Positions 34,393 through 43,809 are shown, numbered from the stretch's first letter. The stretch is DNA of 64,000 nucleotides from Candidatus Microthrix subdominans (GCA_016719385.1 JADJZA010000001.1:992001-1056000), one strand, 5' to 3'. Notes: generated from the letters alone by a model not told the origin. Made by a program: numbers and translations.

Positions 34393-35886
34393 TTGGAACG
34401 CATTCGTCAGGTGCAATCTAGCGCGTCGGCTTCGGTGCGATATGACGGCGTCGATGAGACCGACAAGATCGTCGCGTTGGGCGGTTTGGGGCCGCTCGCC
34501 GAGTACGCGGACCGCCTTGGTCTGACCGACGGATTCGCCTCGGCGGTGCCCTATCGGGGTGCCGCCATGCCGGTGGTCGATCGGGGTGGGCTGTTGGTCC
34601 ACAGTCTGTTGATGTTGAACGCCGGTGGCGACTGTTGCACCGATCTTGGAATGCTCCAGGCAGCCGGAGGAGTGCTGGGTTCGGTTGGTTCAGAGACGAC
34701 GTTCCGGCGGATGATCACCGACATGGCCAAGACACCCGGATCGGTCGGCGCTGTTGATGACGTGATGCGCGAGGTCCGCACCAGGGTGTGGGCCGAACAC
34801 GGCTGGTCCAACCCCGGCTGCCGGGTGGTCCTGGACATCGACGCCACCCTGACACCCGCACATTCGGAGAAGGAAGACGCCAAAGGCAACTACAAACGCG
34901 GTTTCGGGTTCCACCCGGTCGCGTGTTTCGCTGACTGCTCAGGAGAGGCCCTCGCAATCGAGCACCGCCCCGGCAACGCCGGCGCGAACACGATCGTCGA
35001 TCTGGTTGGCATCATCGACGCCGGACTGGACGCGCTTCCCGACACGGTCGCCCGGTCCCATCGTCCCGGCGCTAACACCGCTGAAGCGACCAACGAGATC
35101 CTTGTCCGCTCCGATTCGGCCGGGCACACCCTCGGATTCTTGTGGGACATGTGGAACCGCAACCTGCGGTTCTGTGTCACCGGCCGGTCGAACAACATCG
35201 TGAGCTCGGTGATCCTCGCCTTCGACGAAAACACCAACTGGGAGAACGCTTTGCGGCCCCGCAACATCGACTGGGACGGCAACGATTCTGATGTCGACGC
35301 CCGCAACGCGCAGGTTGTTGAGGTCACCCATGACCCGGCAATCACGGACTGGGTTGGCCTGAAGAATCGGCCCAAAGACGACCTCGATGTCCACTATCCG
35401 CCAGGCACCCGGATGATCATCCGACGTGAACCGTTACACCCCGGTGCTCAACAACGGATGTTCGACACGAACGGCTGGCGCCACACCATCATCGTCTCCG
35501 ATCTCCCCGACGACAGCCCGTTGGAGATCGACCGGCTCCAACGCGAACACGCCCACGTCGAGGAGAACATCAAACGACTCAAGACCACCGGCCTTGACCG
35601 GTTCCCGTTCCCCGACACCGCCCGCAACAAGGTCTGGACCTCAATGGTCGGCTGGGCCCACACCCTCTGCCGATGGTTCCAACTCGACCTCCTCGCAGGC
35701 AGCGAGTTCGAACACGCCCACCCCAAAAAGCTGAGACGCTGCCTGTTCAGCACCCCAGCAATCCTGCGCGTTAAGAACCGGCAGACCTGGACAATGTGGC
35801 CCAAAGGCTGGCCATGGAACCCCCACCTCCGCGCCGCCGGGCGACGCCTCCGGACCATGAACACCCCCACACCACTCCGGATCTGA
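34393..35886 (+). CDS. IS1380-family transposase
   Basis: The product is a 497-residue DDE transposase starting with TTG behind aagggagctgg. Family blocks include LDIDATLTPAHSEKEDAKGNY with the first catalytic Asp, LVRSDSAGH with the second, and a C-terminal EREHAHVE-type region (EIDRLQREHAHVEENIK) holding the acid of the third. WAHTLCRWF near the end is also typical. The gene is complete and the ends are intact, so the element may be mobile. Confidence 0.93.
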   Translation: MERIRQVQSSASASVRYDGVDETDKIVALGGLGPLAEYADRLGLTDGFASAVPYRGAAMPVVDRGGLLVHSLLMLNAGGDCCTDLGMLQAAGGVLGSVGSETTFRRMITDMAKTPGSVGAVDDVMREVRTRVWAEHGWSNPGCRVVLDIDATLTPAHSEKEDAKGNYKRGFGFHPVACFADCSGEALAIEHRPGNAGANTIVDLVGIIDAGLDALPDTVARSHRPGANTAEATNEILVRSDSAGHTLGFLWDMWNRNLRFCVTGRSNNIVSSVILAFDENTNWENALRPRNIDWDGNDSDVDARNAQVVEVTHDPAITDWVGLKNRPKDDLDVHYPPGTRMIIRREPLHPGAQQRMFDTNGWRHTIIVSDLPDDSPLEIDRLQREHAHVEENIKRLKTTGLDRFPFPDTARNKVWTSMVGWAHTLCRWFQLDLLAGSEFEHAHPKKLRRCLFSTPAILRVKNRQTWTMWPKGWPWNPHLRAAGRRLRTMNTPTPLRI

Positions 35887-35911
35887 CCGAGCGCCACGCC
35901 GAGCAACCAGC

Positions 35912-35939
35912 CAGCCCGCCCGAACATTCGGCCGGGCTG
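35912..35939 (+). terminator. rho-independent terminator after the IS1380 transposase
   Basis: CAGCCCG (35912-35918) pairs with CGGGCTG (35933-35939), and the inner CCGAA/TTCGG extends the stem, followed by TTTC. It lies 25 bases after the transposase stop. Confidence 0.7.
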
Positions 35940-36162
35940 TTTCACCGACCCCACACACCAACCCGAACGACCCTCACCGCACCGTGAAGGAAGTCAGCCA
36001 CACCCCAAACCCTCCGAGAGCACCCCGCCGAGCCCGCAACCAGCCACCATCACAATAAAACAGCCTTCAAGCCGCCACCAGCGAAAAAACGTGCCGGATC
36101 GCGGCTAGGCCAGGTTGACCGCTCCGCTGAGGCAGTTCGGGCCACGGAGGCCGGGTTTGCGG

Positions 36163-36900
36163 TCAGGTGGTGGCGGCAGCGGTGGCGGTGGCCCGTAGCT
36201 CAGAAACCGCGTGGGCCAGGCCCTCGGGATCCCGGTACAGGGCGCTGCCGGCGACCAACACGTTGGCGCCGGCGCTCGCCGCCCCGGCGATCGTGGCAGA
36301 CCCGATCCCGCCGTCGACCTCGATGTCGCAGTCGAGTCCGGCCTCGGTGATCCAACGGCGCAGGGTGGCGACCTTGGGCTCCATTTCGGCGATGTAGGCC
36401 TGCCCGCCAAACCCCGGGTTGACCGTCATCACCAGCACCATGTCGCACAGCTCGAGCACGTAGCGCACGTCCTCGGGCGGGGTCGAGGGGTTGAGGGCCA
36501 CCGCCGGTTGGGCGCCCAACTCGCGGATCGACCCGAGCGTGCGGTGGAGGTGCTTGGTCGACTCGGCGTGCACGATCAGCATCTGGCACCCGGCCTCGAC
36601 GTACAGGTGGGCCAGCTCCTCGGGCCGTTCCACCATCAGGTGGGCCTCGAAGGGCACGTCGGTGGCGTTTCGGCATGCCGCGATCACGTCGGGACCGAAG
36701 GTCAGGTTGGGGACGAACTGACCATCCATCACGTCCCATTGGATGCGGTCGACCCCGGCGTCGGCGAGGGCCGCACACTCCTCGCCCAGCTTGGAGAAGT
36801 CGGCGGGGAGCACCGACGGCACGATTTCGATCGGCCGGTCGGTGCCGGGTGCCGGCTTCGACGAGGAGGCAGCGGTTGGGGGTGAAGCAGTTGAGGTCAC
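36163..36900 (-). CDS. rpe: ribulose-phosphate 3-epimerase
   Basis: The product has 245 residues and interconverts ribulose 5-phosphate and xylulose 5-phosphate in the pentose phosphate path. TIM-barrel motifs are complete: PSVLPADFSKLGEE, IQWDVMDGQFVPNLTFGPD (catalytic Asp), FEAHLMVERPE, NPSTPPE, VMTVNPGFGGQAYI, and EVDGGIG with the second catalytic Asp. The first 20 residues are a Ser/Thr/Pro-rich extension that may not be translated. It is divergent from the methyltransferase at 36923; the starts are about 22 bases apart, so promoters must overlap the two coding ends. Confidence 0.95.
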   Translation of the reverse strand: MTSTASPPTAASSSKPAPGTDRPIEIVPSVLPADFSKLGEECAALADAGVDRIQWDVMDGQFVPNLTFGPDVIAACRNATDVPFEAHLMVERPEELAHLYVEAGCQMLIVHAESTKHLHRTLGSIRELGAQPAVALNPSTPPEDVRYVLELCDMVLVMTVNPGFGGQAYIAEMEPKVATLRRWITEAGLDCDIEVDGGIGSATIAGAASAGANVLVAGSALYRDPEGLAHAVSELRATATAAATT

Positions 36901-36922
36901 GGGGTCATGCTACGAATTGTTC

Positions 36923-38128
36923 GTGGAACAGATCGAGTTGCGGGTAGAACGACCGGTGGCCGGCGGTATGGGACTGGCCCGTCGAGATGACGGCCGGGTG
37001 GTGCTCGTCGACGGCGGCCTGCCCGGAGAGCTGGTACGGGTGACGCTCAGCGAGGAGCAGCACACCACGTTTGGCGAGGTGACCGAGGTGCTCGAAGCCA
37101 ACCCCGAGCGGGTCGAGGTGGCGCATTGCCCCCACGTCGCCGACGGATGCGGTGGCTGCGATCACGCCGATGCCCAGCCTGCCCTGCTTCGACGCATGAA
37201 GGCCGAGGTGCTCGCCGATGCCATCCGTCGCCTGGGCAAGATCGACGCGCCGGAGATCCAGCCCGGGCCCGATCTGCCCACCGCTGACTTCCGGACCACC
37301 CTGCGCTTGGGGGTGACCGACGGCCGGGCCGGGCTGTTCGAGCTGGGCACCCACGAGCTGGTGCCGCTGTCGGTGTGCGTTGTGGCCCATCCGTTGTTGG
37401 AGCAGATCGTGACCGAGAGCGACTTTGGACCGGCCACCGAGGTGATGGCTCGGGTCGGTGCGGCCACCGGCGAGGCGCTCGTGATGGTGACGCCGAACGC
37501 CACCGGGGTGTCGGTGCCGATCGACAACGTGCGGGTGGTGGGTCTCGACGAGCTGGAACGGAACCGGGCGTGGATCCACGAGGAGGTCGCCGGGCGACGT
37601 TTTCGTATCTCGGCCCAATCGTTCTTTCAGACCCGCCGTGACGGGGCTGAGGCGTTGGTGCAGCTGGTCGCCGATGGCCTGGGTCCGATGTCGGCCGGCG
37701 ATCGGTTGGTCGACGCCTACGCCGGTGTGGGCCTCTTTGGTGCAACGCTGGCCGATCGGACGCCCGGTCTCAGGGTGACTGCGGTCGAATCGGCCCGGTC
37801 GTCGGTCGCCGACGCCAAGGTCAACCTCGCAGGTGCCGCCGAGACGGGACAGGCGCGGGTGATTGCCTCCACGATGGCCAAGTGGCGCCCCTCCAAGGCC
37901 GACGCCGTCGTGGCCGACCCGCCCCGCGCCGGCCTGGGCAAGCAGGGCGTCGGCAAGGTCGAGGCCACCGGGGCCGGACGGGTGGTGTTGATCAGCTGCG
38001 ACGCTGCCTCTGCCGGGCGCGACGCCGGTCTGCTCGTCAGGCGGGGCTTCAGCCTCGACTCGGTCACCCTGGTCGACCTGTTCCCCCACACCCACCACAC
38101 CGAGTCGGTGGCGGTGTTCTCCAGATAG
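36923..38128 (+). CDS. TrmA/RumA-family RNA uracil-C5 methyltransferase
   Basis: The product has about 401 residues from GTG 36923. An N-terminal TRAM-like domain (VERPVAGGMGLARRDDGRVV) is followed by iron-sulphur cysteines (CPHVADGCGGC), a SAM-binding motif (LVDAYAGVGLFGATLA), VVADPPRAGL and the catalytic cysteine in VLISCDAASAGRD, where the usual form is SCNP. Such enzymes make 5-methyluridine in 23S rRNA or tRNA. Which RNA site is used is not clear from sequence alone. An earlier start is possible, but would run into the divergent rpe. Confidence 0.9.
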   Translation: MEQIELRVERPVAGGMGLARRDDGRVVLVDGGLPGELVRVTLSEEQHTTFGEVTEVLEANPERVEVAHCPHVADGCGGCDHADAQPALLRRMKAEVLADAIRRLGKIDAPEIQPGPDLPTADFRTTLRLGVTDGRAGLFELGTHELVPLSVCVVAHPLLEQIVTESDFGPATEVMARVGAATGEALVMVTPNATGVSVPIDNVRVVGLDELERNRAWIHEEVAGRRFRISAQSFFQTRRDGAEALVQLVADGLGPMSAGDRLVDAYAGVGLFGATLADRTPGLRVTAVESARSSVADAKVNLAGAAETGQARVIASTMAKWRPSKADAVVADPPRAGLGKQGVGKVEATGAGRVVLISCDAASAGRDAGLLVRRGFSLDSVTLVDLFPHTHHTESVAVFSR

Positions 38129-38134
38129 CGCTCG

Positions 38135-39832
38135 TTACGGCGCACTCAGCGAAGCGTTGAAGCTGAGGTCCGACGACGCCCCGGCCTGGTGAACCTCGAC
38201 CGCCAGCGTGTTGGTGCCGACGCGCAGCGCCGACGGTGGGACGGTGACGCTCACCCATCGCGTTTCGGCGGCGCCGTTCTTGTAGGCGGAGGCGAAGGAC
38301 GACGAACCGATCGTTCCGGCCGGCAGGTTGTCGCGCATCACCTCGACCCCGTTGAGGCGGGCGAGCGCGCCGTCGTCAGAGACGACCGACAAGGTGATCG
38401 GCTGGGTCGGAACCGAAGTGAGCGAGAACGAGTTGCGGAAGTAGGCGGTGTTGGCAGCGGGGCCGATCACGGTGGCTTCGTCCCCGTCGCCGTAGCCCAG
38501 CTCGGCCGAGCCCTGGGCCCAGGCGCCGTCGTTGAACGCCGGATCGGCCCAGTTGGCCGGGGCATCACCCATTCGGTAGTGCCAGTCGGCCCCGGCGGGC
38601 ACCAGCACGCCACCGGCCGGCGGGGGTGGAGGTGGGGGTGGGGGTGGGGGTGGCGGCGGCGGTGGCGGCGGCGGGGGAGGTGGCGGCGGTTGCTGACCCG
38701 GGCGGGGCAGGATCGCCATGCCGCCCGCATTCGTGCCGTTGATCCAGCCGAGTTCGCCTCCGGCGACGAGGGTTGATCCGTTGGTGCTGATCGACATGAC
38801 GCCCATGTAGCTGGAGGCGTGCAGCTTCCAGCCGGCCACGATCGCTCCGGTCCTCGAGTTGGCGGCCACCATCTTCACTTTGCTGTCACCTTTGAACCCC
38901 TCGTGGAAACCGAAGTACACGTTGTCTCCGTCGACCGCCACCGCTTGGACGTCGCCGTCCGCGTACTGGTGCCACGGTCGCGCTCCGGTGAGAGGGTTGA
39001 GCGCGGCCACCTGGTTGCCGTATCCGGCTACCGCAGCGAACAGCAGGCCGGTGTGGGGGTCGTAGGCCATCTGAAGGACCGCGTATTTCACCACCGATCC
39101 GTAGCTGGGGCCGGTGGACGCGCCGTTGGGCGTCACAGCGGCGATGTAACGCCGACCGACCCCGGCGATCGAAGTGAACTCCCCTGCGACGAACACCTGG
39201 GAGCCGTCGGGCGTGGTTTCCAGCCCGTGGACCGTGCCGTTGGGGCGTGGAGCGAAGGAGGTGATTGCTGCGCCGTTCGCCAGGCTGACAGCGCCCGCCC
39301 GGCTGATGCTGTGTCCGGCGAGCGTGGAGAACGTCCCGCCGACGTAGAGCCGGCTGCCCGACACCTTCAACGCATTGACGTAGCCGTTGGCGTTGGCGGT
39401 GAACCCAGCGTTGACGGCACCGCTGGTGGGGTTGAGCGAAGCGACGCGTTGCCTGGTGACTCCGGCGATCGAGCTGAAGCTCCCCCCAACGAACAAGCTG
39501 GTTCCGTTGGTGTCGAGCGCTCGAACCGCTTGGTTGGCGTTGGCCACAAACTCGGTGCGGAGGGCACCGGTGCGGGAGTCGAATGCGGCCAGGTTCTGAC
39601 GGGCGACGGAGCCACCGGGCCCGCTGACCGACGTGAAGGTGCCGCCGACGTAGACGGTGTTGCCGATGATCTCGGTGGCCATCACCCTGCCATTGACCGC
39701 CCAACCGCCGACGGGAGTGTCGGCATAGGGCACCGGCTGGGCACCTACCTCAACGATCCCGGCCAAGCCGACCACCATCGTTGCAACGACGAGCACCGTC
39801 GACAGCCTTCGCGTTCTCGACCCATGTCCCAT
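38135..39832 (-). CDS. secreted beta-propeller-like protein with polyproline linker and C-terminal beta domain
   Basis: The product is about 565 residues starting at ATG 39832, chosen for the GGAGG five bases upstream and the following signal peptide (basic start, hydrophobic stretch, cut near VGAQ). Residues 50-370 contain repeated blocks such as VYVGGTFTSV, LFVGGSFSSIAG, LYVGGTFSTLAG and VFVAGEFTSIAG, i.e. delta-60/propeller-type repeats. Then a run of more than 25 prolines and a C-terminal domain with TVPPSALRVGTNTLAVEVHQ, as in carbohydrate-binding-like modules of purple phosphatases and calcineurin-type enzymes. Likely extracellular; function unknown. Confidence 0.75.
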   Translation of the reverse strand: MGHGSRTRRLSTVLVVATMVVGLAGIVEVGAQPVPYADTPVGGWAVNGRVMATEIIGNTVYVGGTFTSVSGPGGSVARQNLAAFDSRTGALRTEFVANANQAVRALDTNGTSLFVGGSFSSIAGVTRQRVASLNPTSGAVNAGFTANANGYVNALKVSGSRLYVGGTFSTLAGHSISRAGAVSLANGAAITSFAPRPNGTVHGLETTPDGSQVFVAGEFTSIAGVGRRYIAAVTPNGASTGPSYGSVVKYAVLQMAYDPHTGLLFAAVAGYGNQVAALNPLTGARPWHQYADGDVQAVAVDGDNVYFGFHEGFKGDSKVKMVAANSRTGAIVAGWKLHASSYMGVMSISTNGSTLVAGGELGWINGTNAGGMAILPRPGQQPPPPPPPPPPPPPPPPPPPPPPPPAGGVLVPAGADWHYRMGDAPANWADPAFNDGAWAQGSAELGYGDGDEATVIGPAANTAYFRNSFSLTSVPTQPITLSVVSDDGALARLNGVEVMRDNLPAGTIGSSSFASAYKNGAAETRWVSVTVPPSALRVGTNTLAVEVHQAGASSDLSFNASLSAP

Positions 39833-39938
39833 GTGCGCCTCCGCCAGCATTGTGGGTGGGCGACCCGCCAATCGCCCACCGCCGATCAAGTTACTCCTGA
39901 GCTGAGACAATGTCACTGGGCGTTGAAAGGCGATCGGT

Positions 39939-40910
39939 GTGGGGGTTGTCACCTCTCGCGAGACCGGGGTTGAGGGCAGGCCGCCGGCCGTTATCGTCGC
40001 GGGCGTGGATCATCTCCCCCCGGGCGCCGACCGGGTGCACCAGACCGAGGACGGCGCGTCCGCTCGGGTCGTCGCGGGGTCGACGGACCGTCGCGCACGT
40101 CGGGCGCTCGTGCTGGTGGCCATCGGCGTGGTGCTCGTCGGGCTGTTGGCGGCGGCCGTGTGGGTGCGGGCCGGTCGGGAGACCGGACCGGCCGCTCAGG
40201 GAGGGCTTCGGCCGGTCGTCGAGCGGCGCCTGCCCCACGATCCGGAGGCGTTCACCCAGGGCCTCGAGGTGGTCGATGGCGAAGTCATCGAGTCCACCGG
40301 GCTCTACGGTGAGTCGAGCGTGCGCCGCTGGGACCTCGACACCGGGCGAACGGTCGACCAGGTCGATGTCCCGCAGGAGTTCTTCGCCGAAGGGGTGACC
40401 GCGCTGCCCGACGGCCGCCTGGTGCAGCTCACCTGGAAGGAAGGTACGGCGTTCGTGCGTAACCCCGACACGTTGGCCGAGGTCGGCCGTTTCGACTACG
40501 AGGGGGAGGGGTGGGGGATCTGCATGGACGAACCAAACGACCGCCTGGTGATGAGCGATGGCTCGGCCACGCTGACCTTCCGAGACCCGGACACCTTCGC
40601 TGTGGAGGGTTCGGTCGACGTGATCGATGACGGGGGGGCGCCGGTCAGCGAGCTGAACGAGCTGGAGTGCGTCGACGGCAGGGTGTGGGCCAACGTCTGG
40701 CAGACCGACACGATCGTGGTGATCGACCCGGTTGACGGCTCGCTCGATGCCACCGTCGATGCGTCGGGTCTACTCACCGAGGACGAGCGAGCCGAGGCGG
40801 ATGTGCTCAACGGCATCGCAGCGCTGCCCGACGGGTCATTCCTCCTCACCGGCAAGCTGTGGCCGGCGGCGTTCGTCGTCAACTTCGAGCCTATCGAGGG
40901 GGACCGGTGA
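39939..40910 (+). CDS. glutaminyl-peptide cyclotransferase (plant/bacterial QC type)
   Basis: The product is up to 323 residues. After one N-terminal transmembrane segment (ALVLVAIGVVLVGLLAAAVW, about residues 54-73) comes a beta-propeller with FTQGLEV, TGLYGESSVRRWDL, EFFAEGVT, QLTWKEGTAF, YEGEGWGI, ELNELEC and NVWQTDTI, the series of motifs found in the QC family that converts N-terminal Gln to pyroglutamate. The catalytic Glu lies in the ELNELEC strand. The chosen start is GTG 39939; GTG 40005 is also possible. The stop overlaps the next start (GTGA). Probably active outside the membrane. Confidence 0.85.
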   Translation: MGVVTSRETGVEGRPPAVIVAGVDHLPPGADRVHQTEDGASARVVAGSTDRRARRALVLVAIGVVLVGLLAAAVWVRAGRETGPAAQGGLRPVVERRLPHDPEAFTQGLEVVDGEVIESTGLYGESSVRRWDLDTGRTVDQVDVPQEFFAEGVTALPDGRLVQLTWKEGTAFVRNPDTLAEVGRFDYEGEGWGICMDEPNDRLVMSDGSATLTFRDPDTFAVEGSVDVIDDGGAPVSELNELECVDGRVWANVWQTDTIVVIDPVDGSLDATVDASGLLTEDERAEADVLNGIAALPDGSFLLTGKLWPAAFVVNFEPIEGDR

Positions 40911-41746
40911 GCCCGATCGCCGCGCCGGCGCCGGGAGCGCTGCTCGACGACACCTCGGTGGCCTGGGCGACCGCAGCCCGATGGTGGGCGGTGCTCGGCG
41001 GTCAGCGGGCCCTGCTGTTGCAGGTGGCCCACCCCGAGGTGGCCGCAGCGGTCGCCGAGCACTCGGATTGGGAGGCGCGCAGCCTGCACCGTTTGGTGTC
41101 GACGCTGACCGCCATGCTCAGGCTGTCCTTCGGGTCGGCGTCAGCGGCGCACGCCCAATCGGAGGCGCTCGGCCGGGTGCATGGGTCGATCGTGGGGCGG
41201 ACCGCCGACGATGTGGCCTACGACGCCACCGATCCCGACGCCCAGGCCTGGGTGTTGGCCACCCTGATCGACAGCCTGTGGGAGGTCGAGCGCCGCTTCG
41301 TCGGCCGGCTCACCGAAACCGATCGCGACCGCTCGGTCGTCGAAACCCGGCTGCTGGCGCGGTCATTCAACGTCGATCTCGACGAGTTCCCCATCGACGC
41401 CGCCGGGTTCCGTCAATGGTTTGGCGAGCGGGCGGACACGCTCAAGCCCGACGATCGATCCCGCAGCTCGGCGCGATCGATCCTCGACCCGCCTTTGCGT
41501 TGGGTGCCCGGGTCGGCGAAGCGCTTCGGTGCGGTGCTGGCGTGCGACCTGTTGCCGCCCGTCGTGCGGGAGCGGCTGGAGCTGCCGGCGGCCCGGCCCC
41601 ACGAGGTGGCCAGGATTCTGGCTTGGCAGCGTCGCGGCCGGTGGACCATTCCTCGGCTGCCCGGCACGCTGACCCTCAACCCGTTGGTGCCGTGGAGCCT
41701 TCGCCGGCCGGCCGGTCAGCCGCATCGTTCTCGCTCGACTCGGTGA
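40907..41746 (+). CDS. oxygenase MpaB-family protein (DUF2236)
   Basis: The product has about 279 residues from GTG 40907, overlapping the cyclotransferase stop. Family markers are QRALLLQVAHPEVAAAVAEHS, AEALGRVHGSIVG-like (here EALGRVHGSIVG), the DPDAQAWVLATLIDS block and FRQWFGE. MpaB/Lcp relatives bind heme through conserved histidines in these blocks and oxidise diverse substrates, such as rubber or antibiotics; the substrate here is unknown. Its 3' end overlaps the convergent ferredoxin-like gene by 71 bases. Confidence 0.85.
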   Translation: MSPIAAPAPGALLDDTSVAWATAARWWAVLGGQRALLLQVAHPEVAAAVAEHSDWEARSLHRLVSTLTAMLRLSFGSASAAHAQSEALGRVHGSIVGRTADDVAYDATDPDAQAWVLATLIDSLWEVERRFVGRLTETDRDRSVVETRLLARSFNVDLDEFPIDAAGFRQWFGERADTLKPDDRSRSSARSILDPPLRWVPGSAKRFGAVLACDLLPPVVRERLELPAARPHEVARILAWQRRGRWTIPRLPGTLTLNPLVPWSLRRPAGQPHRSRSTR

Positions 41747-42737
41747 GGTCGACCAGCCGGTAGACGGGGTAGGACACGCCATCGTTTCCCTTGCAGGTGA
41801 GGGGCGTCGGGCTTGGCTGCGTCGTCCGCTCGAGCGTGACGTCATAGCCGACCACATCGTCGATCGAACGGGGGTGACCGTCAGCGGTGCCCCGCCCGGT
41901 TGCGACCCGGAACCTCAGCGTGCTCGCCCCGTCGCCTCGCTTGGGTTGCTCCAACCGGTGAACGCCGCCGACGGCGTCGAGTCGGTCCAGCCCCACCTCG
42001 GTGCGGACGAAGTACTCGGCCGCCTGCTGGGTGAAGCCCAGCGTGGACCGACCCCGGTAGTTGGAGAGGTGGATACGACCGTCTTCGTAGGCCTCGAGTA
42101 CGGCCTCGGCCGACTCGGGGTCGCAGCGGCCGAAGTACAGGCTGTCGGGCAGCAGCACGAGGTTTGCGGCAAACCGGTCACCGCCGACGTGTGAGGTCTC
42201 CCAGGCACTGTCGGCCCAGCGGCTCTCGCGCAGGTGACGGATCGTGGGCCGCCCAAAGGTGGCACAGCAGCTGTCGTGGCGGCCGTGGGTGCACACCAGC
42301 GTCAGCGGACGGTCCCACGACGTCCAGCCCTCCGGCTCGCCACTGCGGGCGACCCCGGGCAGATCGGCGGTGGCGGCTGCCACATCGGGAAGGCCGTCGA
42401 CCACCCGATGCCAGGTTCGTCCCGCCCGCCCTCCGGGAACCGCCGGGTCGATATAGATCAGCTCGACGCCGCCGTCGCCGGCCCGGCCATTGGTGGAGCT
42501 GTCGCCGGCCGAGGCCCGGCGCAGGTTGCGGCGCACGTTCAGCGTCCGTATGCCGCGCTCCTTGTTTGTCGCCAGCCATGCCTTGTCGACGAAGTCGCCC
42601 AGGTCGGAGTCGAGCGCAGCGTTGTGTCCCCACGGGCCGCGCACCTCGACGAGTAGCCAGCGCCGAACGCCCGATGCGGTGGCGAAGATCGCCTCGGAAC
42701 GTTCCATCGCCGCACGGGCGCAGCTAAAGGGGGCCAT
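41676..42737 (-). CDS. sucrase/ferredoxin-like (Suc_Fer) protein
   Basis: The product is a 353-residue protein with a thioredoxin-like ferredoxin fold. It has an early Cys (FSCARA), then GVRRWLLVEVRGPWG, the cluster region CTHGRHDSCC with THG-type spacing, and ETSHVGGDRFAANLVLLP, where the histidine is conserved. In related [2Fe-2S] proteins these Cys and His residues hold the cluster. It probably transfers electrons. It overlaps the JmjC-cupin gene by 14 bases on the same strand, so the two likely work together. The C-terminal 60 residues are Thr/Ser-rich and poorly conserved in look. Confidence 0.82.
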   Translation of the reverse strand: MAPFSCARAAMERSEAIFATASGVRRWLLVEVRGPWGHNAALDSDLGDFVDKAWLATNKERGIRTLNVRRNLRRASAGDSSTNGRAGDGGVELIYIDPAVPGGRAGRTWHRVVDGLPDVAAATADLPGVARSGEPEGWTSWDRPLTLVCTHGRHDSCCATFGRPTIRHLRESRWADSAWETSHVGGDRFAANLVLLPDSLYFGRCDPESAEAVLEAYEDGRIHLSNYRGRSTLGFTQQAAEYFVRTEVGLDRLDAVGGVHRLEQPKRGDGASTLRFRVATGRGTADGHPRSIDDVVGYDVTLERTTQPSPTPLTCKGNDGVSYPVYRLVDLTESSENDAADRPAGEGSTAPTG

Positions 42738-43809
42738 GTGCCACCACTCCTTCCCGGTACAGGGCGGTCAGTATCGCCCGCACCGACTCGGCATCCAGGC
42801 CATGGTCCGGCTCGGCGGTGAACTCCCCCTCGCGCCGCAGCACCCAGGCCAGCAGCGGCCCGGCCGCAGCGGGCAGGGTCATCGCCCGGTCCCCGAGCTG
42901 CAGCGCCACCGTCGACTCGGTGGGGGAGCGTTCCTCGTCCAACCACAACAGCGGTCCGGGGGTGACGTGCAGCGGTCGTTCCAGATCCCACGCGGTTCTT
43001 CGGGGTCGCAGACGGGTGCGCGGTTGGCGCCGCCACACTTCGAGCCGGTGGGCGCGCAGCAGGGAGCGCTCGTCGAGGTTCTCGGCCAGGGCGGCCATCG
43101 CCGCAGCCCAACCCCCTTCGTGCCCAGGATGAGTGGGCGCTGCGGTGGCGGACAGTGAGGAACCCCCGACGGTGTCCCTCAGCCTGTTGCCGATCAGCGC
43201 CTGCCAGGTGAGCGACATGATCCCGATCGTCAGGTGGGCGGATTCATCGTCGATCGTCGACGCAGCGTGTGGGTGGCCACGCGGGATCACCAACGCATCG
43301 CCGGGTTGCACCACCACGTCGATCACGGGCTCGCCCACCTCGTCCCAGCCAGGTTTGGCGATGCCCGGCCCACGCTTTTGGGGCAACAGCGACCGCACGA
43401 GTGGCGCCCAGATGCGCCATGCCTTGGTTCCGCTGAGCTGCACGACGATCACGTCGTGGTAGTCGAAGTGCAGGTCCAGGCCGCGGGCTGCTGCGGGGCT
43501 GAGGTAGGCGTTGAGCTGGACGGGCTGGTCGAGTTCGAGGGCCAGGTTGGTCGACAGGCGTGCCATCGCCGGGTCGCTGTGTTGCAGGCCCTGGAGCACC
43601 AGCGACGCCCCCTCGTCGTAGGCCTCGAGTACCCGGTTGGGTTCGATCAGATCGTCAAGGCGCTGATGGCCGACGCCGGCACTGCGGCACAGCTGGGTGC
43701 GGGGCAGGGTGGCGCCGTCGCGGACCATGCGAAACGCCGGTGCCCTGGCAGAGCGGGTCAACAGATCGTCCCACCAGCGCTCGGGGTCGGCGAGGTGCGC
43801 TTGGGCCAC
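42724..43809 (-). CDS. JmjC/ROXA-like cupin oxygenase
   Basis: The product is about 361 residues from GTG 43809. The JmjC-type cupin has the iron triad: His and Asp in LHFDYHDVIVVQ (HxD-type), and a late His in GDALVIPRGHPHAAS; LSGTKAWRIW lies between. Members of this family (RoxA, NO66-like) are Fe(II)/2-oxoglutarate hydroxylases acting on protein side chains such as Arg or His of ribosomal proteins. The C-terminal winged-helix-like region (about 300-361) also fits ROXA. The open frame extends back to about 44064 without a standard start. Downstream it overlaps the Suc_Fer gene. Confidence 0.82.
   Translation of the reverse strand: MAQAHLADPERWWDDLLTRSARAPAFRMVRDGATLPRTQLCRSAGVGHQRLDDLIEPNRVLEAYDEGASLVLQGLQHSDPAMARLSTNLALELDQPVQLNAYLSPAAARGLDLHFDYHDVIVVQLSGTKAWRIWAPLVRSLLPQKRGPGIAKPGWDEVGEPVIDVVVQPGDALVIPRGHPHAASTIDDESAHLTIGIMSLTWQALIGNRLRDTVGGSSLSATAAPTHPGHEGGWAAAMAALAENLDERSLLRAHRLEVWRRQPRTRLRPRRTAWDLERPLHVTPGPLLWLDEERSPTESTVALQLGDRAMTLPAAAGPLLAWVLRREGEFTAEPDHGLDAESVRAILTALYREGVVAHGPL

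Larger units (their letters stand above)
34281..36113 (+). mobile_element. IS1380-family insertion sequence with 24-bp inverted ends
   Basis: The left end 34281-34304 (ctggcctagcctcgatccgg, then cacg) matches the reverse complement of 36090-36113 at 23 of 24 positions. Between them is one transposase gene and a strong hairpin terminator. Total size is about 1.83 kb, normal for the family. A target duplication could not be recognised; the true tips may be a few bases inside the 24-bp match. Confidence 0.85.

Noticed and set aside
36743..36922. Upstream extension of the TrmA-like gene
   Set aside because: It is antisense to the start of rpe and lacks family similarity; GTG 36923 fits better.
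38621..38690. G-rich repeat as a CRISPR or regulatory repeat
   Set aside because: It is in frame and codes for the polyproline linker.
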